From: Enterococcus viikkiensis
Lineage (GTDB): Bacteria; Bacillota; Bacilli; Lactobacillales; Enterococcaceae
Length of the DNA: 64,000 nucleotides
Assembly: GCF_005405345.1 (NCBI RefSeq)
Contig: NZ_BJDW01000003.1
Span: 124,001 to 188,000 of the forward strand
Direction: 5' to 3'
Shown here: positions 1-8,566 of the stretch, piece by piece
How the letters are laid out: each line of letters starts with the position of its first letter
Position numbering within the stretch: the first letter of the stretch is position 1
Program-made: the position numbers and the translations under genes
The notes under the pieces: model-generated
What the model was told of the DNA's origin: nothing
What the model saw: the letters and a program-made list of their open reading frames with translations, nothing else
Database searches by the model: none

Positions 1-74
1 CTTTTTGACTGAAATTAACTAACAATTTGATGATATTCATCAAATAAATTTTGCAAAAAGTGCTAAGCTTCACA

Positions 75-107
75 CAAAAAAATGACCCACACTGGTTTGC
101 GAGTCAC
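75..107 (-). terminator. weak intrinsic terminator after the DUF1801 gene
   Basis: On the minus strand an imperfect stem (TGACTCGC with GTGGGTCA) is followed by a run of seven T. It lies just after the stop codon of the 123-470 gene. The stem has mismatches, so the call is tentative. Confidence 0.45.
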
Positions 108-122
108 TCTACAGCTTTTCAT

Positions 123-470
123 TTATTGATCTTCCATCACTTCTTGCAAGCGAAAACGTACCATTGCTTTAATCAAATCAATTGGCAACTCTTGGTCATA
201 AGGAAACTGAACGGCTCCCTTAGAGGTTTTGTAGTCCTTTAATTGTTTTTCAAAAGCTCTCATAGCGCTAGGCGTCGGATAAAAACCGATATGCTTTTTC
301 ATTGCCCCGAAATGAACCAAGTTTTCTTTTAAATAAAAGGTTGGCATCTGGTACGAAATTTTCTCTTTCGTCTCGGGTGGAACCGTTTCTTTAATTACTT
401 GATACATTTCTTTTAGCTTGGGCTGCTGATCTTTTTCAGCCTCATTGATATATTCTTCGATTGATGTCAT
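123..470 (-). CDS. DUF1801 (YdhG-like) protein
   Basis: The protein has 115 residues, the size of a stand-alone DUF1801 domain. It shows the family pattern of an N-terminal helix, a KISYQMPTF stretch at about residues 37-45 and HIGFYP at about 60-65. Some relatives (Bacillus YdhG/Fra) are described as frataxin-like iron chaperones, but others have no known role, so I do not assign a function. A GAAAGGA ribosome binding site precedes the ATG. A weak terminator follows, and the gene is probably transcribed alone or after the unknown gene at 530-841. Confidence 0.8.
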   Translation of the reverse strand: MTSIEEYINEAEKDQQPKLKEMYQVIKETVPPETKEKISYQMPTFYLKENLVHFGAMKKHIGFYPTPSAMRAFEKQLKDYKTSKGAVQFPYDQELPIDLIKAMVRFRLQEVMEDQ

Positions 471-529
471 CGCTTCACGTCCTTTCTTTTAGTCTAGCGG
501 ATAAGACTGAAAAGGGATACAAAACTGCT

Positions 530-841
530 CTATTCTTCTTTCAAGCTCTCTCCTAAAGAAAAGCCATCAAAGGTCTCGCCATCATAATATTTCAATAATT
601 GGTCTGCTGTTAATAAAGAAGACGTCATTTCTTCGTCCTTTTCTTCCTCTACTTGATTTAGCGCGACATATTCTTGATATTGCTCTGCTAATTGACGGTA
701 CATCGCTTTTTTTGAAGAGCCTTCGCCGGTAATAAACGGCAGTTCTTTCAGATGGCCGCGATAAAGGGGTAAATTGCCCACCCACTCGATTGGCTGTTCT
801 ACGACGGTTAGTTGGACGTCGGCAAAAATATCTTCATACAT
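530..841 (-). CDS. unknown small acidic protein coupled to an AraC gene
   Basis: The product is a 103-residue soluble, acidic protein that I do not recognise. It has no signal peptide or membrane segment. Its start codon overlaps the last 8 bases of the AraC-type gene at 834-1793, so the two are probably translated together from one message. This suggests a job linked to that regulator, but nothing in the sequence states it. A short Glu/Lys-rich middle part (EEEKDEE) looks disordered. It is kept as real because of the tight overlap and the same strand. Confidence 0.6.
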   Translation of the reverse strand: MYEDIFADVQLTVVEQPIEWVGNLPLYRGHLKELPFITGEGSSKKAMYRQLAEQYQEYVALNQVEEEKDEEMTSSLLTADQLLKYYDGETFDGFSLGESLKEE

Positions 842-1793
842 TGGTTTTTTCCTCCTGAATTTTTCGATATTGGCGTGGGGTAAGCCCTTCGATTTGCTTG
901 AAACGTTTATAGAAAAAGGCCTTATCTTTATAGCCTAAGCGTTCGACAATGGTTTGAACGGTCAGATCCGTTTGCTCTAAGTAGCGCTTGCAGCGCTGGA
1001 TGCGACGCAGCAACACGATCTCCGTGAAGGCCTGCCCAGTTTTTTCCTTCAACAAGCTCGACAAATAATTCGGGTGAAAATGAAATTTCTGAGCGACCTC
1101 TTCTAGTGTCACCTGCTCCAAGCGAGCATCGATATAGGCTAAAATTTCTTCCATTAATTGGCCACTGGACACGAAGCTGTCTCTGGCGACAAGATGTCCC
1201 ATCTCGGCTTGACTGATCTCCACAATCAGCAATACAAACGCTGCCTTCGTTACCTTGTTATTGAAATACGCCATCTTGACCACTTGTTTTAACAACAGCA
1301 ACGCATAAAAATGAACATCCGTTAATGTCGCAAAATCATACACCAAATAACGGCTAACGCCTAGGAATTCTGTACTTATTGCTTCGATAAAAAAGCGATA
1401 CAACAACGGTTCTTCAAAAAATTGACCTAATAATGACTCGGTGAAGTAGCTTGCCTTAAAATAAAAAGTAATGACTTCCGCATTCCGGTCTCCTTGAAAA
1501 GAAAGTCCCGTAGCCCCATTCGTTAGGATTAATCCACCCCTACCAAGCGGTCTTGCAGACGCATCGAGTTCCACCACGACTGCCCCTTCCAGCACATACA
1601 ACACCCGAATAAAATCCGAAGAAACTTCAATCTGCTGTTCGCTCTTGCGCGTTACAAAAGCCGCAATCTCACGCTTGGGATTTTCCACAAATTGCTGAAC
1701 CTCCGCTTTCATCTCTTTATCATCAACCAGATAGCAATCCAATGTTTCCAAAAACTGATAAAACTGATCGTATTGCTGCTCCGTTACCTTCAT
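834..1793 (-). CDS. AraC-family transcriptional regulator
   Basis: The 319-residue protein has a variable N-terminal sensing half (cupin-like, beta-rich, about residues 40-130). Its C-terminal AraC/XylS half (about residues 215-315) has two helix-turn-helix motifs. The second ends in the typical GYKDKAFFYKRFKQ and LTPRQYRK motifs. Such proteins usually activate a nearby metabolic or stress operon. Here the only coupled gene is the unknown small protein at 530-841, and the divergent neighbour is proC, so either could be a target. The effector cannot be read from the sequence. Confidence 0.88.
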   Translation of the reverse strand: MKVTEQQYDQFYQFLETLDCYLVDDKEMKAEVQQFVENPKREIAAFVTRKSEQQIEVSSDFIRVLYVLEGAVVVELDASARPLGRGGLILTNGATGLSFQGDRNAEVITFYFKASYFTESLLGQFFEEPLLYRFFIEAISTEFLGVSRYLVYDFATLTDVHFYALLLLKQVVKMAYFNNKVTKAAFVLLIVEISQAEMGHLVARDSFVSSGQLMEEILAYIDARLEQVTLEEVAQKFHFHPNYLSSLLKEKTGQAFTEIVLLRRIQRCKRYLEQTDLTVQTIVERLGYKDKAFFYKRFKQIEGLTPRQYRKIQEEKTNV

Positions 1794-1937
1794 TTTCCAC
1801 CGCCTTAGAATCGAACACTTTTTTCTTTATCTACACTATTTTAAACAACTGTTTCTCAGCATATAATTTCTTTATTGATTGTAGCATTTTTAGCGTTTCA
1901 TTACATTTGATTCAAACACTTCTAAGGAGGATTTAGT

Positions 1938-2750
1938 ATGAAAATTGGTTTTATCGGTGCCGGCAATATGGCCACGGCAATCGTGGAGGGAATCGTACAA
2001 AAAGGCTTCAGTAAGCCAGAAGACATTTATTTATATGATATCGATTCGGAGAAAGTCCAAGCCTTTGCGGGAAAAATCGGTGCTCATGCGCTGAAAGACC
2101 CGCAAACCGTTATTCAAACTGTCGACACCTTGATCCTAGCAGTCAAACCGAATGTCATTAAAGGGGTCTTGCTAGACGCCAAAGAAGCGATCATTGCCAA
2201 TGATCCACTGATCGTCTCTATCGCAGCGGGAACCAGTACGGAGGCATTATATACGGTTTTCGAAACCGATCAGCCGATCCGAATTGTCCGGGTCATGCCG
2301 AATATGAACGCAATGGTTGGTGAAGGAGCAGCCGCCATCTGCCGAAACAGCGCTGCAACTGAGGAAGATGTTAACCAAATCATTGATCTCTTCAATGCTG
2401 TGGGGAAAGCTTGGCCTTTAGAAGAAAAATATTTTTCCATCTTTACTGCGATCGCCGGCAGCTCGCCAGCCTATACCTTCTTATTTATCGATTCAATCGC
2501 TCGGGCCGCTGTGAAGAATGGTTTGCCAAAGGATCTCGCTCTAGAAATGGCCACCCAAGCCATTCTCGGCAGTGCCCAAACCTTAGCCGCTAGTCAAGAA
2601 AATCCGTGGACTTTAATCGATCGGGTCAGCTCACCAGGCGGAACGACAGTCGCGGGGATCGTGGAATTGGAAGACAATGCCTTTATCTCAACCGTTATTA
2701 AGGGAATCGATGCGACGATTCGAAAAGACGAGGAGTTAGGGAAGAACTAA
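1938..2750 (+). CDS. proC: pyrroline-5-carboxylate reductase
   Basis: Makes L-proline from 1-pyrroline-5-carboxylate with NAD(P)H, the last step of proline synthesis, in the cytosol. The 270-residue length is usual. The N-terminal dinucleotide-binding motif GFIGAGNMATAI is at residues 4-15. The C-terminal dimerisation domain has the GSSPAYTFLFIDS and SSPGGTT family motifs. An AGGAGG ribosome binding site lies 8 bases before the ATG. It is a single gene closed by a strong terminator. It sits next to the glycine betaine transporter, another compatible-solute function, though on the opposite strand. Confidence 0.96.
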   Translation: MKIGFIGAGNMATAIVEGIVQKGFSKPEDIYLYDIDSEKVQAFAGKIGAHALKDPQTVIQTVDTLILAVKPNVIKGVLLDAKEAIIANDPLIVSIAAGTSTEALYTVFETDQPIRIVRVMPNMNAMVGEGAAAICRNSAATEEDVNQIIDLFNAVGKAWPLEEKYFSIFTAIAGSSPAYTFLFIDSIARAAVKNGLPKDLALEMATQAILGSAQTLAASQENPWTLIDRVSSPGGTTVAGIVELEDNAFISTVIKGIDATIRKDEELGKN

Positions 2751-2758
2751 TTAGTCAC

Positions 2759-2796
2759 AAAAAAATCGTTGGTCTTAATTGACCAACGATTTTTCC
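2759..2796. terminator. bidirectional terminator between proC and opuA
   Basis: A perfect 14-bp stem (AAAAATCGTTGGTC, loop TTAATT, and its complement) carries A and T runs on both sides. It can therefore stop proC on the plus strand and the opuA operon on the minus strand. Confidence 0.93.
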
Positions 2797-2803
2797 AATT
2801 CTA

Positions 2804-4528
2804 CTATTCTTTCCACGCATCAACTTCTTTTTGATGATCCTTGATCCAGTCCTTCGCTGCTTGCGAGGGATCTTTGCCTTCGTTGATTGCTAACATGACA
2901 CTTTCCATATCTTTTTGGGTCCAGTGGAAGTTGTCTAATACTTTGTAAGCTTCGGGTTGGTCTTTTTTTAGACCTTGGCGAGCCATCGTGTGGATCGACT
3001 CGGCTGAGCCCATCGCATTTTTAGGATCTTCCAAATATTTCAACCCATATTTTGCAAACATCCAGTGGGGCGACCAGCCAGTGATCACGATGGGTTCTTT
3101 GTTTTTAATGGCTTGGCCTAGAGCTACGGTCATTGCGCCAGAAGAAGAGGTTGAAACCTTCCAATCCGCTAAGTTTGGATAAGCCTTCAATGTATTTTCT
3201 GCCGCATTGACGACACCCGCACCAGGTTCAATCCCGGTGATGGTTTTATCGGCTTGGTCGGATAGATCTGCGATGGAATTCACATCCATATAATCCGGTA
3301 CGACGATCCCAACTTTGGCACCTTTCAAGTTGACGCCTAAATCATCGACTTGATCTTTATATTGGGCATATTGTGATTTGTGCGTATTCGGTAGCCAAGC
3401 CGCAACCATTGCATCCGATTCACCTTTGGCAACAGATTCCCACATAATCGCATTATCTAATGGGGTGGTATTGACTTTATACCCCATCTCTTTTAATACT
3501 TCTCCTACAACGTGGGTTGAAGCGACTTCGGTATCCCACTCTACATAAGAAAGATTGATCGTACCTTTGGTTTTCTCAGATGCTCCGCCAAAACCAAATG
3601 ACGCCAATAACACAACAGCTGCGACCACACCGGCTGCGATGCCCCACTTTTTCTTCTTGCTCTTCGGCATTTTTTCAGCGGCTTGTTGTTTGGGTTTATT
3701 GATATTTTGGGTAAAGCGGTCAATGATAATCGCTAAAATAACTAGTGCTAACCCATTGACGAACCCATTTCCGACTTGTGCTCGTTGTAAGGCTGATAGA
3801 ACCCCTCGTCCGAGACCGGGAGCACCGATCATTGAGGCGATGACGACCATTGATAAAGCCAACATCGTTGTTTGATTGATCCCGGCTAAAATAGTGCTTT
3901 TCGCTAACGGCAATTCTAATTTGAATAATTTTTGTTTTGCAGTTCCACCGAATGAATCAGAAGCTTCGACTAACTCTTTTGGAATTTGACGAATCCCTAA
4001 ATTCGTAAAGCGGACCGTTGGCGGCAAGGCAAAAATCACTGACGCAAAGACCCCTGGCACCATGCCGATTCCAAAGAAGGCAACAGCTGGGATCAAATAA
4101 ACAAAGCCAGGCATCGTCTGCATGAAATCCAAAATCGGTGTAATGATCTTTTTCGCCGTCTCGTTTTTCGCCATCAAGATTCCTAACGGCACCCCGATGA
4201 TGATCGAAAGCAAACTAGATAAAAGCACGAGCGTGACGGTACTCATTAAATCCGTCCATAAACCTTGATTATAAATAAATAATAGTCCGATCAAGGTAAA
4301 GCTGGTTAATCCCCATTTTTTATTGGAGATGAAAAATGCAGCAACTGTCAAAACTAAAATAAATAAGAGTGGCGGAATCATTGTTAAGATTCCCGTCATA
4401 CCATCCATCAAAAATTGTCCGGCTTGTTGCAGCGCTGAAAATAGTCCTGCGAAAGTACTCGTTAACCAATCTGTGACATTTTCAACCCAATCTGCAACGG
4501 GTAAAGCTTGTTGTAAAAAACTAAACAT
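2804..4528 (-). CDS. opuAB/opuAC (busAB-like): glycine betaine ABC transporter, permease fused to binding protein
   Basis: The 574-residue fusion imports glycine betaine (or a related quaternary amine) for osmoprotection. The N-terminal half (to about residue 290) is a multi-pass permease with the conserved cytoplasmic loop around [17 protein letters not shown] linker and one more hydrophobic segment lead to an extracytoplasmic OpuAC-type binding domain from about residue 325, starting near [11 protein letters not shown], with Trp residues that fit the aromatic box. This architecture is known from Lactococcus and related genera. The gene overlaps the ATPase gene by 8 bases, so the two subunits are translationally coupled. 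Confidence 0.93.
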   Translation of the reverse strand: MFSFLQQALPVADWVENVTDWLTSTFAGLFSALQQAGQFLMDGMTGILTMIPPLLFILVLTVAAFFISNKKWGLTSFTLIGLLFIYNQGLWTDLMSTVTLVLLSSLLSIIIGVPLGILMAKNETAKKIITPILDFMQTMPGFVYLIPAVAFFGIGMVPGVFASVIFALPPTVRFTNLGIRQIPKELVEASDSFGGTAKQKLFKLELPLAKSTILAGINQTTMLALSMVVIASMIGAPGLGRGVLSALQRAQVGNGFVNGLALVILAIIIDRFTQNINKPKQQAAEKMPKSKKKKWGIAAGVVAAVVLLASFGFGGASEKTKGTINLSYVEWDTEVASTHVVGEVLKEMGYKVNTTPLDNAIMWESVAKGESDAMVAAWLPNTHKSQYAQYKDQVDDLGVNLKGAKVGIVVPDYMDVNSIADLSDQADKTITGIEPGAGVVNAAENTLKAYPNLADWKVSTSSSGAMTVALGQAIKNKEPIVITGWSPHWMFAKYGLKYLEDPKNAMGSAESIHTMARQGLKKDQPEAYKVLDNFHWTQKDMESVMLAINEGKDPSQAAKDWIKDHQKEVDAWKE

Positions 4529-5717
4529 TCGTCGTCACCTCTTCTTCTGTATTTGCCAACGCTTCTAAGACACTGCCGCGAATCACGACGCCGACTAAGC
4601 GGTCGCCTTCCACAACAGCTAACGGAGCTGGCGAATCAAAAATCAGATTAAAAATATCGGTCACCAGCATGTCTTTAGGAATGCGGCGAACATTTTTATC
4701 AATGACTTCTTTTAAGGTTAGATTATTTTTCCGAGCTTCTAAGGCTTTATCCGCCGTCAGGCTGCCTTTTAATTTACGCTTGCGGTCAACCGCTAACAGC
4801 ATGCTGACTTCTTCTTTCCGCATTCGGTTCAAGGCCACATTTGGACCATCGACTTCGATATTGGTCGTCAATGCCGGTACCATAATATTTTGCGCAGTCA
4901 AGACTTTTGAACGATCCACATCTTCCACGAAGTCGCGGACATACTGATTGGCTGGATGGGTCAGAATTTCTTCCCCCGTTCCGATCTGCATGATTTGTCC
5001 GTCTTTCATCAAGGCAATCCGATCACCGATCCGCAAGGCTTCATTCAAGTCATGGGTAATGAAGATAATCGTTTTTTGTACATTTGATTGCAAATCCAAT
5101 AACTCATCTTGCATCTCACGACGAATCAATGGGTCCAATGCTGAGAAAGCTTCATCCATCAATAAGATTTCTGGATCATTGGCTAATGCCCGCGCTAAAC
5201 CGACTCGCTGCTGCATCCCACCGGATAATTGATCAGGGTATTGATCCTTAAAGGTCAGCAACCCGGAGTTATCTAAAGCTTGCTCCGCCTTGGCTTGGCG
5301 TTCCGCTTTCGGTACACCCCGGACTTCAAGTCCGTATTCCGTATTTTCTAAAATCGTTCGATGTGGGAACAGCCCAAAGTTTTGAAAGACCATATTAATT
5401 TTATGGCGGCGCACTTCCCGCAGTGCTTCTTTATCCATTTGGGCAATATTCTCACCATCAATATAAATCTCACCAGAAGTTGGATCGATCAACCGATTTA
5501 ACAATCGAATCATCGTGGATTTTCCACTACCGGAAAGACCCATAATAACAAATATTTCTCCTTCGTTGACTTCAAAACTGGCGTCATACACACCAACTGT
5601 CGCACCCGTTTGCTCGACAATCTCGTTCTTACTACGATTTTCTTGAATCATCGAAAGGGCTTGTTGTTGCTTCTTACCAAAGATTTTCGTCAAATGTTCA
5701 ACCTTAACTTTACTCAA
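4521..5717 (-). CDS. opuAA (busAA-like): glycine betaine ABC transporter ATP-binding protein with CBS domains
   Basis: The 398-residue ATPase subunit energises betaine import. Walker A (GLSGSGKST) is at residues 60-68, the signature LSGGMQQRV is at about 165, and the Walker B region [12 protein letters not shown] follows. Two CBS domains fill residues from about 280 to the end. In the lactococcal homologue such CBS domains sense ionic strength and bind c-di-AMP, which closes the transporter. That control is inferred here by homology. It is the first gene of the operon, with an AGGAGG ribosome binding site and a BusR-like operator upstream. Confidence 0.93.
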   Translation of the reverse strand: MSKVKVEHLTKIFGKKQQQALSMIQENRSKNEIVEQTGATVGVYDASFEVNEGEIFVIMGLSGSGKSTMIRLLNRLIDPTSGEIYIDGENIAQMDKEALREVRRHKINMVFQNFGLFPHRTILENTEYGLEVRGVPKAERQAKAEQALDNSGLLTFKDQYPDQLSGGMQQRVGLARALANDPEILLMDEAFSALDPLIRREMQDELLDLQSNVQKTIIFITHDLNEALRIGDRIALMKDGQIMQIGTGEEILTHPANQYVRDFVEDVDRSKVLTAQNIMVPALTTNIEVDGPNVALNRMRKEEVSMLLAVDRKRKLKGSLTADKALEARKNNLTLKEVIDKNVRRIPKDMLVTDIFNLIFDSPAPLAVVEGDRLVGVVIRGSVLEALANTEEEVTTNV

Positions 5718-5804
5718 AATGTATCCTCCTTATTAAAAGTTTTACGAACCTCGTTCGCGAAACCAACTATCCTCTGCATTAAACAATGCTTTCACTGAAA
5801 AAAA

Positions 5805-5836
5805 GTGACCATACAACACTAACATGGTGTGGTCAC
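5805..5836. promoter_or_regulatory. candidate BusR operator in the opuA promoter
   Basis: GTGAC (5805-5809) and GTCAC (5832-5836) are separated by exactly 22 bp. The wider arms AAAAGTGACCA and TGGTCACTTTT are fully complementary. One arm falls between the -35 and -10 boxes, the other at the start site. The c-di-AMP repressor BusR of Streptococcus agalactiae is reported to read a two-part motif with 22 bp separation, and a busR gene lies 1.7 kb away. The site could also fold as a hairpin before a T run, but its overlap with the promoter favours an operator. Confidence 0.65.
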
Positions 5837-5845
5837 TTTTGTCAA
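5816..5845 (-). promoter_or_regulatory. probable opuA promoter
   Basis: Reading the minus strand, a perfect -35 box TTGACA (5840-5845) is followed after 18 bp by TAGTGT (5816-5821), with the extended TG one base upstream. Transcription would start near 5809, about 90 bases before the opuAA start codon. The -10 box is weak, so assignment rests on the -35 box, the extended TG and the position. Confidence 0.6.
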
Positions 5846-5884
5846 AAATGATGCAGAAAGTTTTCAGGAAAACAAATTTAACGC

Positions 5885-5918
5885 AAAAAAAACTAAGCAT
5901 TTCTGCTTAGAATTTTTT
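5885..5918 (-). terminator. terminator of the flavin oxidase gene
   Basis: A 7-bp stem (CTAAGCA, loop TTTC, TGCTTAG) lies between A and T runs, 15 bases past the stop codon at 5933. On the minus strand the stem is followed by eight T. Confidence 0.88.
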
Positions 5919-5932
5919 GTCACCTAGATCCG

Positions 5933-7276
5933 CTAGACCTCTCGATTTTGAGTAAAGAAATGCATTGGATCGTAGACTTGTTTCAATTTTTTTAATCTGG
6001 CCGCGGTTTGGTTGGACCAAACGCGAAGATTTTCTGCCGTACTCGTATCGCTTGAATAGGCACCGTATATTCCTTGACCAAATTCTTGGATTGGTTGGAA
6101 AAGCCGCAGCGCTTCATCCGCATGCGCTTGATTGACCCAATAGGCAATCATAATCTCTGCTTCCCTAAAAGACCATGCGTTGAAATCAGCGGCTTTATCA
6201 TTCATTGCTCCACCGAGCGCCCGTAATTCCACACCATAGACAAAAGGCGGCTCCAGCAGTTTTTCCATTTCGGCCGCTATCGCTTGCGGAATATCTGTTA
6301 CCAACGTATTTTTTCCAAAAGACGTATTTTTTCCATCGATGCGGGCGTGTTCATCGGGAAAGAAATCGGCGTAGTTCATCGTTACTTCGGTTTTAGCGGA
6401 AACATTGCCTAAATGAAGGGCCTCATCCAGCACCGCTCTTGCTTCAGGAGTCTCTTCGCCGTACCAAAAGTTTCTCGTCTGTACCGTGATCGTTTGATCG
6501 GCAGCTTTGTTTAGCAATAGGATACTCGTCAATTTATTTGAGGAATGTTTGAACCATGTATGCCAAGCTTGCGTAAAGCCATAGAGATCTGTAATTGTAT
6601 AGTTGATGGTTTGGACGATCATAGGGATCGAAAGTTCCGAATCTGTCGTAGTCACTTTGTCCGCTTGAAACAGAAATTCCGTTACTACACCAAATTGTCC
6701 CCCGCCTCCGCGAATGCCCCAAAAAAGTTCCGGTTCATTCAGGTCATCAAGCTCATGTCGTTCACCGTCCGCTGAGATTAGTGTCGCACCAATAACCCGA
6801 TCAATCGTCAAGCCAAAGGAACGTAGAATAATACCCATTCCACCGGATACCCCCAAGCCACCAACACCCGTATCACCATGGTCACCGCTTGAAATCACTA
6901 ATTGATCCGCTAGCAATTTTGTCGCTACGTCTGACCAGAGCGCGCCGGCTTGGATTTTAACAATGCCTTTTTCTTTATCGATCACCTGAATCTGATTCAT
7001 GTGGGATAAATCTAGGATCATTCCTTGATCGTTTACGGAAGTCGCAGACAATCCATGCCCTCCGCAACGGACAGAAAAGGGAAAGTCTGCCTCTTGCTTG
7101 ATCCGAGTTGCATAGCTGATTGCGTCCCGGACTTGTTCTTCGGTCTCTGCTAAAATGACAATTTTTGGCTGACCTACTTTATAATCATTTGAACGAACCT
7201 CATCATAGCGCGAGTCTTCTGGGAAAACGGCAACATCCTTCAGTGACTGCGGTAATTCTGGCAACTTTTTCTCCAT
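5933..7276 (-). CDS. FAD-linked oxidase, berberine-bridge type
   Basis: The 447-residue protein has an N-terminal PCMH-type FAD-binding domain and a C-terminal BBE motif (YDPMHFF near the end). RCGGHG at about residue 70 carries the His that bonds FAD covalently in this family. The place where plant-type enzymes have a second, cysteine link reads GDHGDTGVGGLG, with no Cys, so only a single covalent bond is expected. Relatives oxidise sugars, alkaloids or other alcohols with O2 and release H2O2. The substrate here is unknown. The gene stands alone between two terminators. Confidence 0.87.
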   Translation of the reverse strand: MEKKLPELPQSLKDVAVFPEDSRYDEVRSNDYKVGQPKIVILAETEEQVRDAISYATRIKQEADFPFSVRCGGHGLSATSVNDQGMILDLSHMNQIQVIDKEKGIVKIQAGALWSDVATKLLADQLVISSGDHGDTGVGGLGVSGGMGIILRSFGLTIDRVIGATLISADGERHELDDLNEPELFWGIRGGGGQFGVVTEFLFQADKVTTTDSELSIPMIVQTINYTITDLYGFTQAWHTWFKHSSNKLTSILLLNKAADQTITVQTRNFWYGEETPEARAVLDEALHLGNVSAKTEVTMNYADFFPDEHARIDGKNTSFGKNTLVTDIPQAIAAEMEKLLEPPFVYGVELRALGGAMNDKAADFNAWSFREAEIMIAYWVNQAHADEALRLFQPIQEFGQGIYGAYSSDTSTAENLRVWSNQTAARLKKLKQVYDPMHFFTQNREV

Positions 7277-7410
7277 AGTAAATCCTCCGTTCGTAAATTC
7301 AAAAAGTTCTTAGGGGTTATTAAAGTGTCTCATGGAGAGAGCCAATAGTAAAAAAATAACTTTCGTAATAAAGAAAGCGTTATCATTTCTTAATCTTTTG
7401 TCTTTAAAGC

Positions 7411-7450
7411 AAAAAAAGCTCCCCGAAGCTGAAGCAAAGGCGGGGAGCTT
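7411..7450 (-). terminator. intrinsic terminator after busR
   Basis: A 10-bp stem AAGCTCCCCG / CGGGGAGCTT is followed on the minus strand by seven T. It closes the busR transcript. It is preceded by a copy of a box shared with three other terminators in the window (see findings). Confidence 0.88.
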
Positions 7451-7505
7451 CAAGAACTTTTGGCGTATGCCGAAGAAGCGGCTTTGGTCACACCGGTGAT
7501 TCGGA

Positions 7506-7544
7506 AATAGAACCTGCGACAACACTGTTGTCACAGGTTCTATT
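7506..7544. repeat. near-perfect 39-bp palindrome downstream of busR
   Basis: The 19-base arms differ at one position around a single central base. The stem GAACCTGTGACAA is identical to the stem of the mnmG terminator at 61652-61682. It starts 5 bases past the busR stop codon and lacks a T run, so it may protect the mRNA 3' end or be a mobile repeat. Confidence 0.8.
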
Positions 7545-7548
7545 TGCT

Positions 7549-8187
7549 TTATTTATCTGGATAAAATAAATGCTGCATACGTTGCAGCACCAACTCATTA
7601 CCGACAAAGAATAAGGTGTCGCCTGCACAAATTTTGGCGTAAGGACCTGGTGATAACAGCAGCTCATCTTTTTGCTGAATCGCAATAATGGTTGCACCCG
7701 TCTCATGCCAAATATTTAGTTCATTAACAGTCTGCTCTAAATGTTCCGCTGCTTCCGTCAAAGTCAACTCGTACGGAACAAAGGGGGCGACATTGTGAAC
7801 ACGCTTGGTTTGCGCAAATAACTGGTCCAATAATTGTGTCATAGTGGTTAATTCTTGTTTTTGTTTTTCAATACTAGTTTGGATATCCTTTTTGATCTCT
7901 TGGGCGGATTGGACGTCTTGATATTTTTCGAAATAGACTTTTGCTTTTTCTCGCGAAAGGACATACGCACCGCTGCCATGACGAACTTCCATGATTCCAA
8001 GGTCAACTAAGACATTGATGGCTTTTCTAGCTGTCTCCGGTGAAACATTGAAATTACTAGCCAGCGTAGAACGCGCGCGAATTTTTTCGCCTACTTGATA
8101 GCGATTGTCCGCGATCCGCTCGGCAATCTCCACCGCTACTTGCTGGTACCGAGGCAGTAAGACCCGCTTCTTGTTTTCCCCTTCCAT
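7549..8187 (-). CDS. busR: c-di-AMP-responsive GntR-type repressor BusR
   Basis: The protein has a GntR winged helix-turn-helix (about residues 12-75, with SNFNVSPETARKAINVL), a long central coiled coil, and a C-terminal RCK_C (TrkA-C) domain. That is the architecture of BusR, which binds c-di-AMP and represses the betaine transporter operon. I place the start at the ATG at 8187, after AGGAGGGG, giving 212 residues. An upstream in-frame start would add 14 residues without a ribosome binding site. The opuA operon it should control is two genes away on the same strand. Confidence 0.9.
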   Translation of the reverse strand: MEGENKKRVLLPRYQQVAVEIAERIADNRYQVGEKIRARSTLASNFNVSPETARKAINVLVDLGIMEVRHGSGAYVLSREKAKVYFEKYQDVQSAQEIKKDIQTSIEKQKQELTTMTQLLDQLFAQTKRVHNVAPFVPYELTLTEAAEHLEQTVNELNIWHETGATIIAIQQKDELLLSPGPYAKICAGDTLFFVGNELVLQRMQHLFYPDK

Positions 8188-8566
8188 TCGACCCCTCCTA
8201 AGTTCATCTAACTGTCCTCTATTTTTCAAAAAATGAGTCTGAGTCTTACCGGATCGATCCTTCTGGTAAAGCGGCTAACGCCGTCAGACACGCTCCTATA
8301 AAACGGCACACTCTGAAAAATGGAACGGACATTTTTTTGCAGAATTCTTTTCAAGCATAGCATATTTTTTTTAGAAAAGCTGTACCCATTCTATGAGCAC
8401 TTAAATGAAGATGTTAGTGTTTTTTTTTTTAGTTTTTTTTCATAGAAGCACTTTTTTCGCTGCTATCCTTCGCCTTTTTGTTAAAAAAAAGCTAGACTAA
8501 TTCAGATTATTTTTTGTACGGATCTATTCGGTGCTTAAAAAAAGAAAAAGAAACAGGAGTGATTGT
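8188..8566. other. divergent intergenic region busR/nupC
   Basis: About 380 bases without a convincing gene. It has long T and A tracts (8420-8440) that could act as UP elements for nupC. I see no clean -35/-10 pair, no riboswitch fold and no BusR-like GTGAC pair here. Confidence 0.5.

Noticed and set aside
5805-5836. Hairpin with T run read as a plain terminator
   Set aside because: A perfect TTGACA box overlaps its upstream flank and there is already a terminator at 5885-5918, so an operator is the better reading. The terminator reading is not fully excluded.
7310-7534. Open frames between the flavin oxidase and busR genes
   Set aside because: They read through two stem-loops and have no ribosome binding site.
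8531-8566. GTG start for nupC
   Set aside because: No ribosome binding site upstream; AGGAG lies inside this extension and serves TTG 8567.
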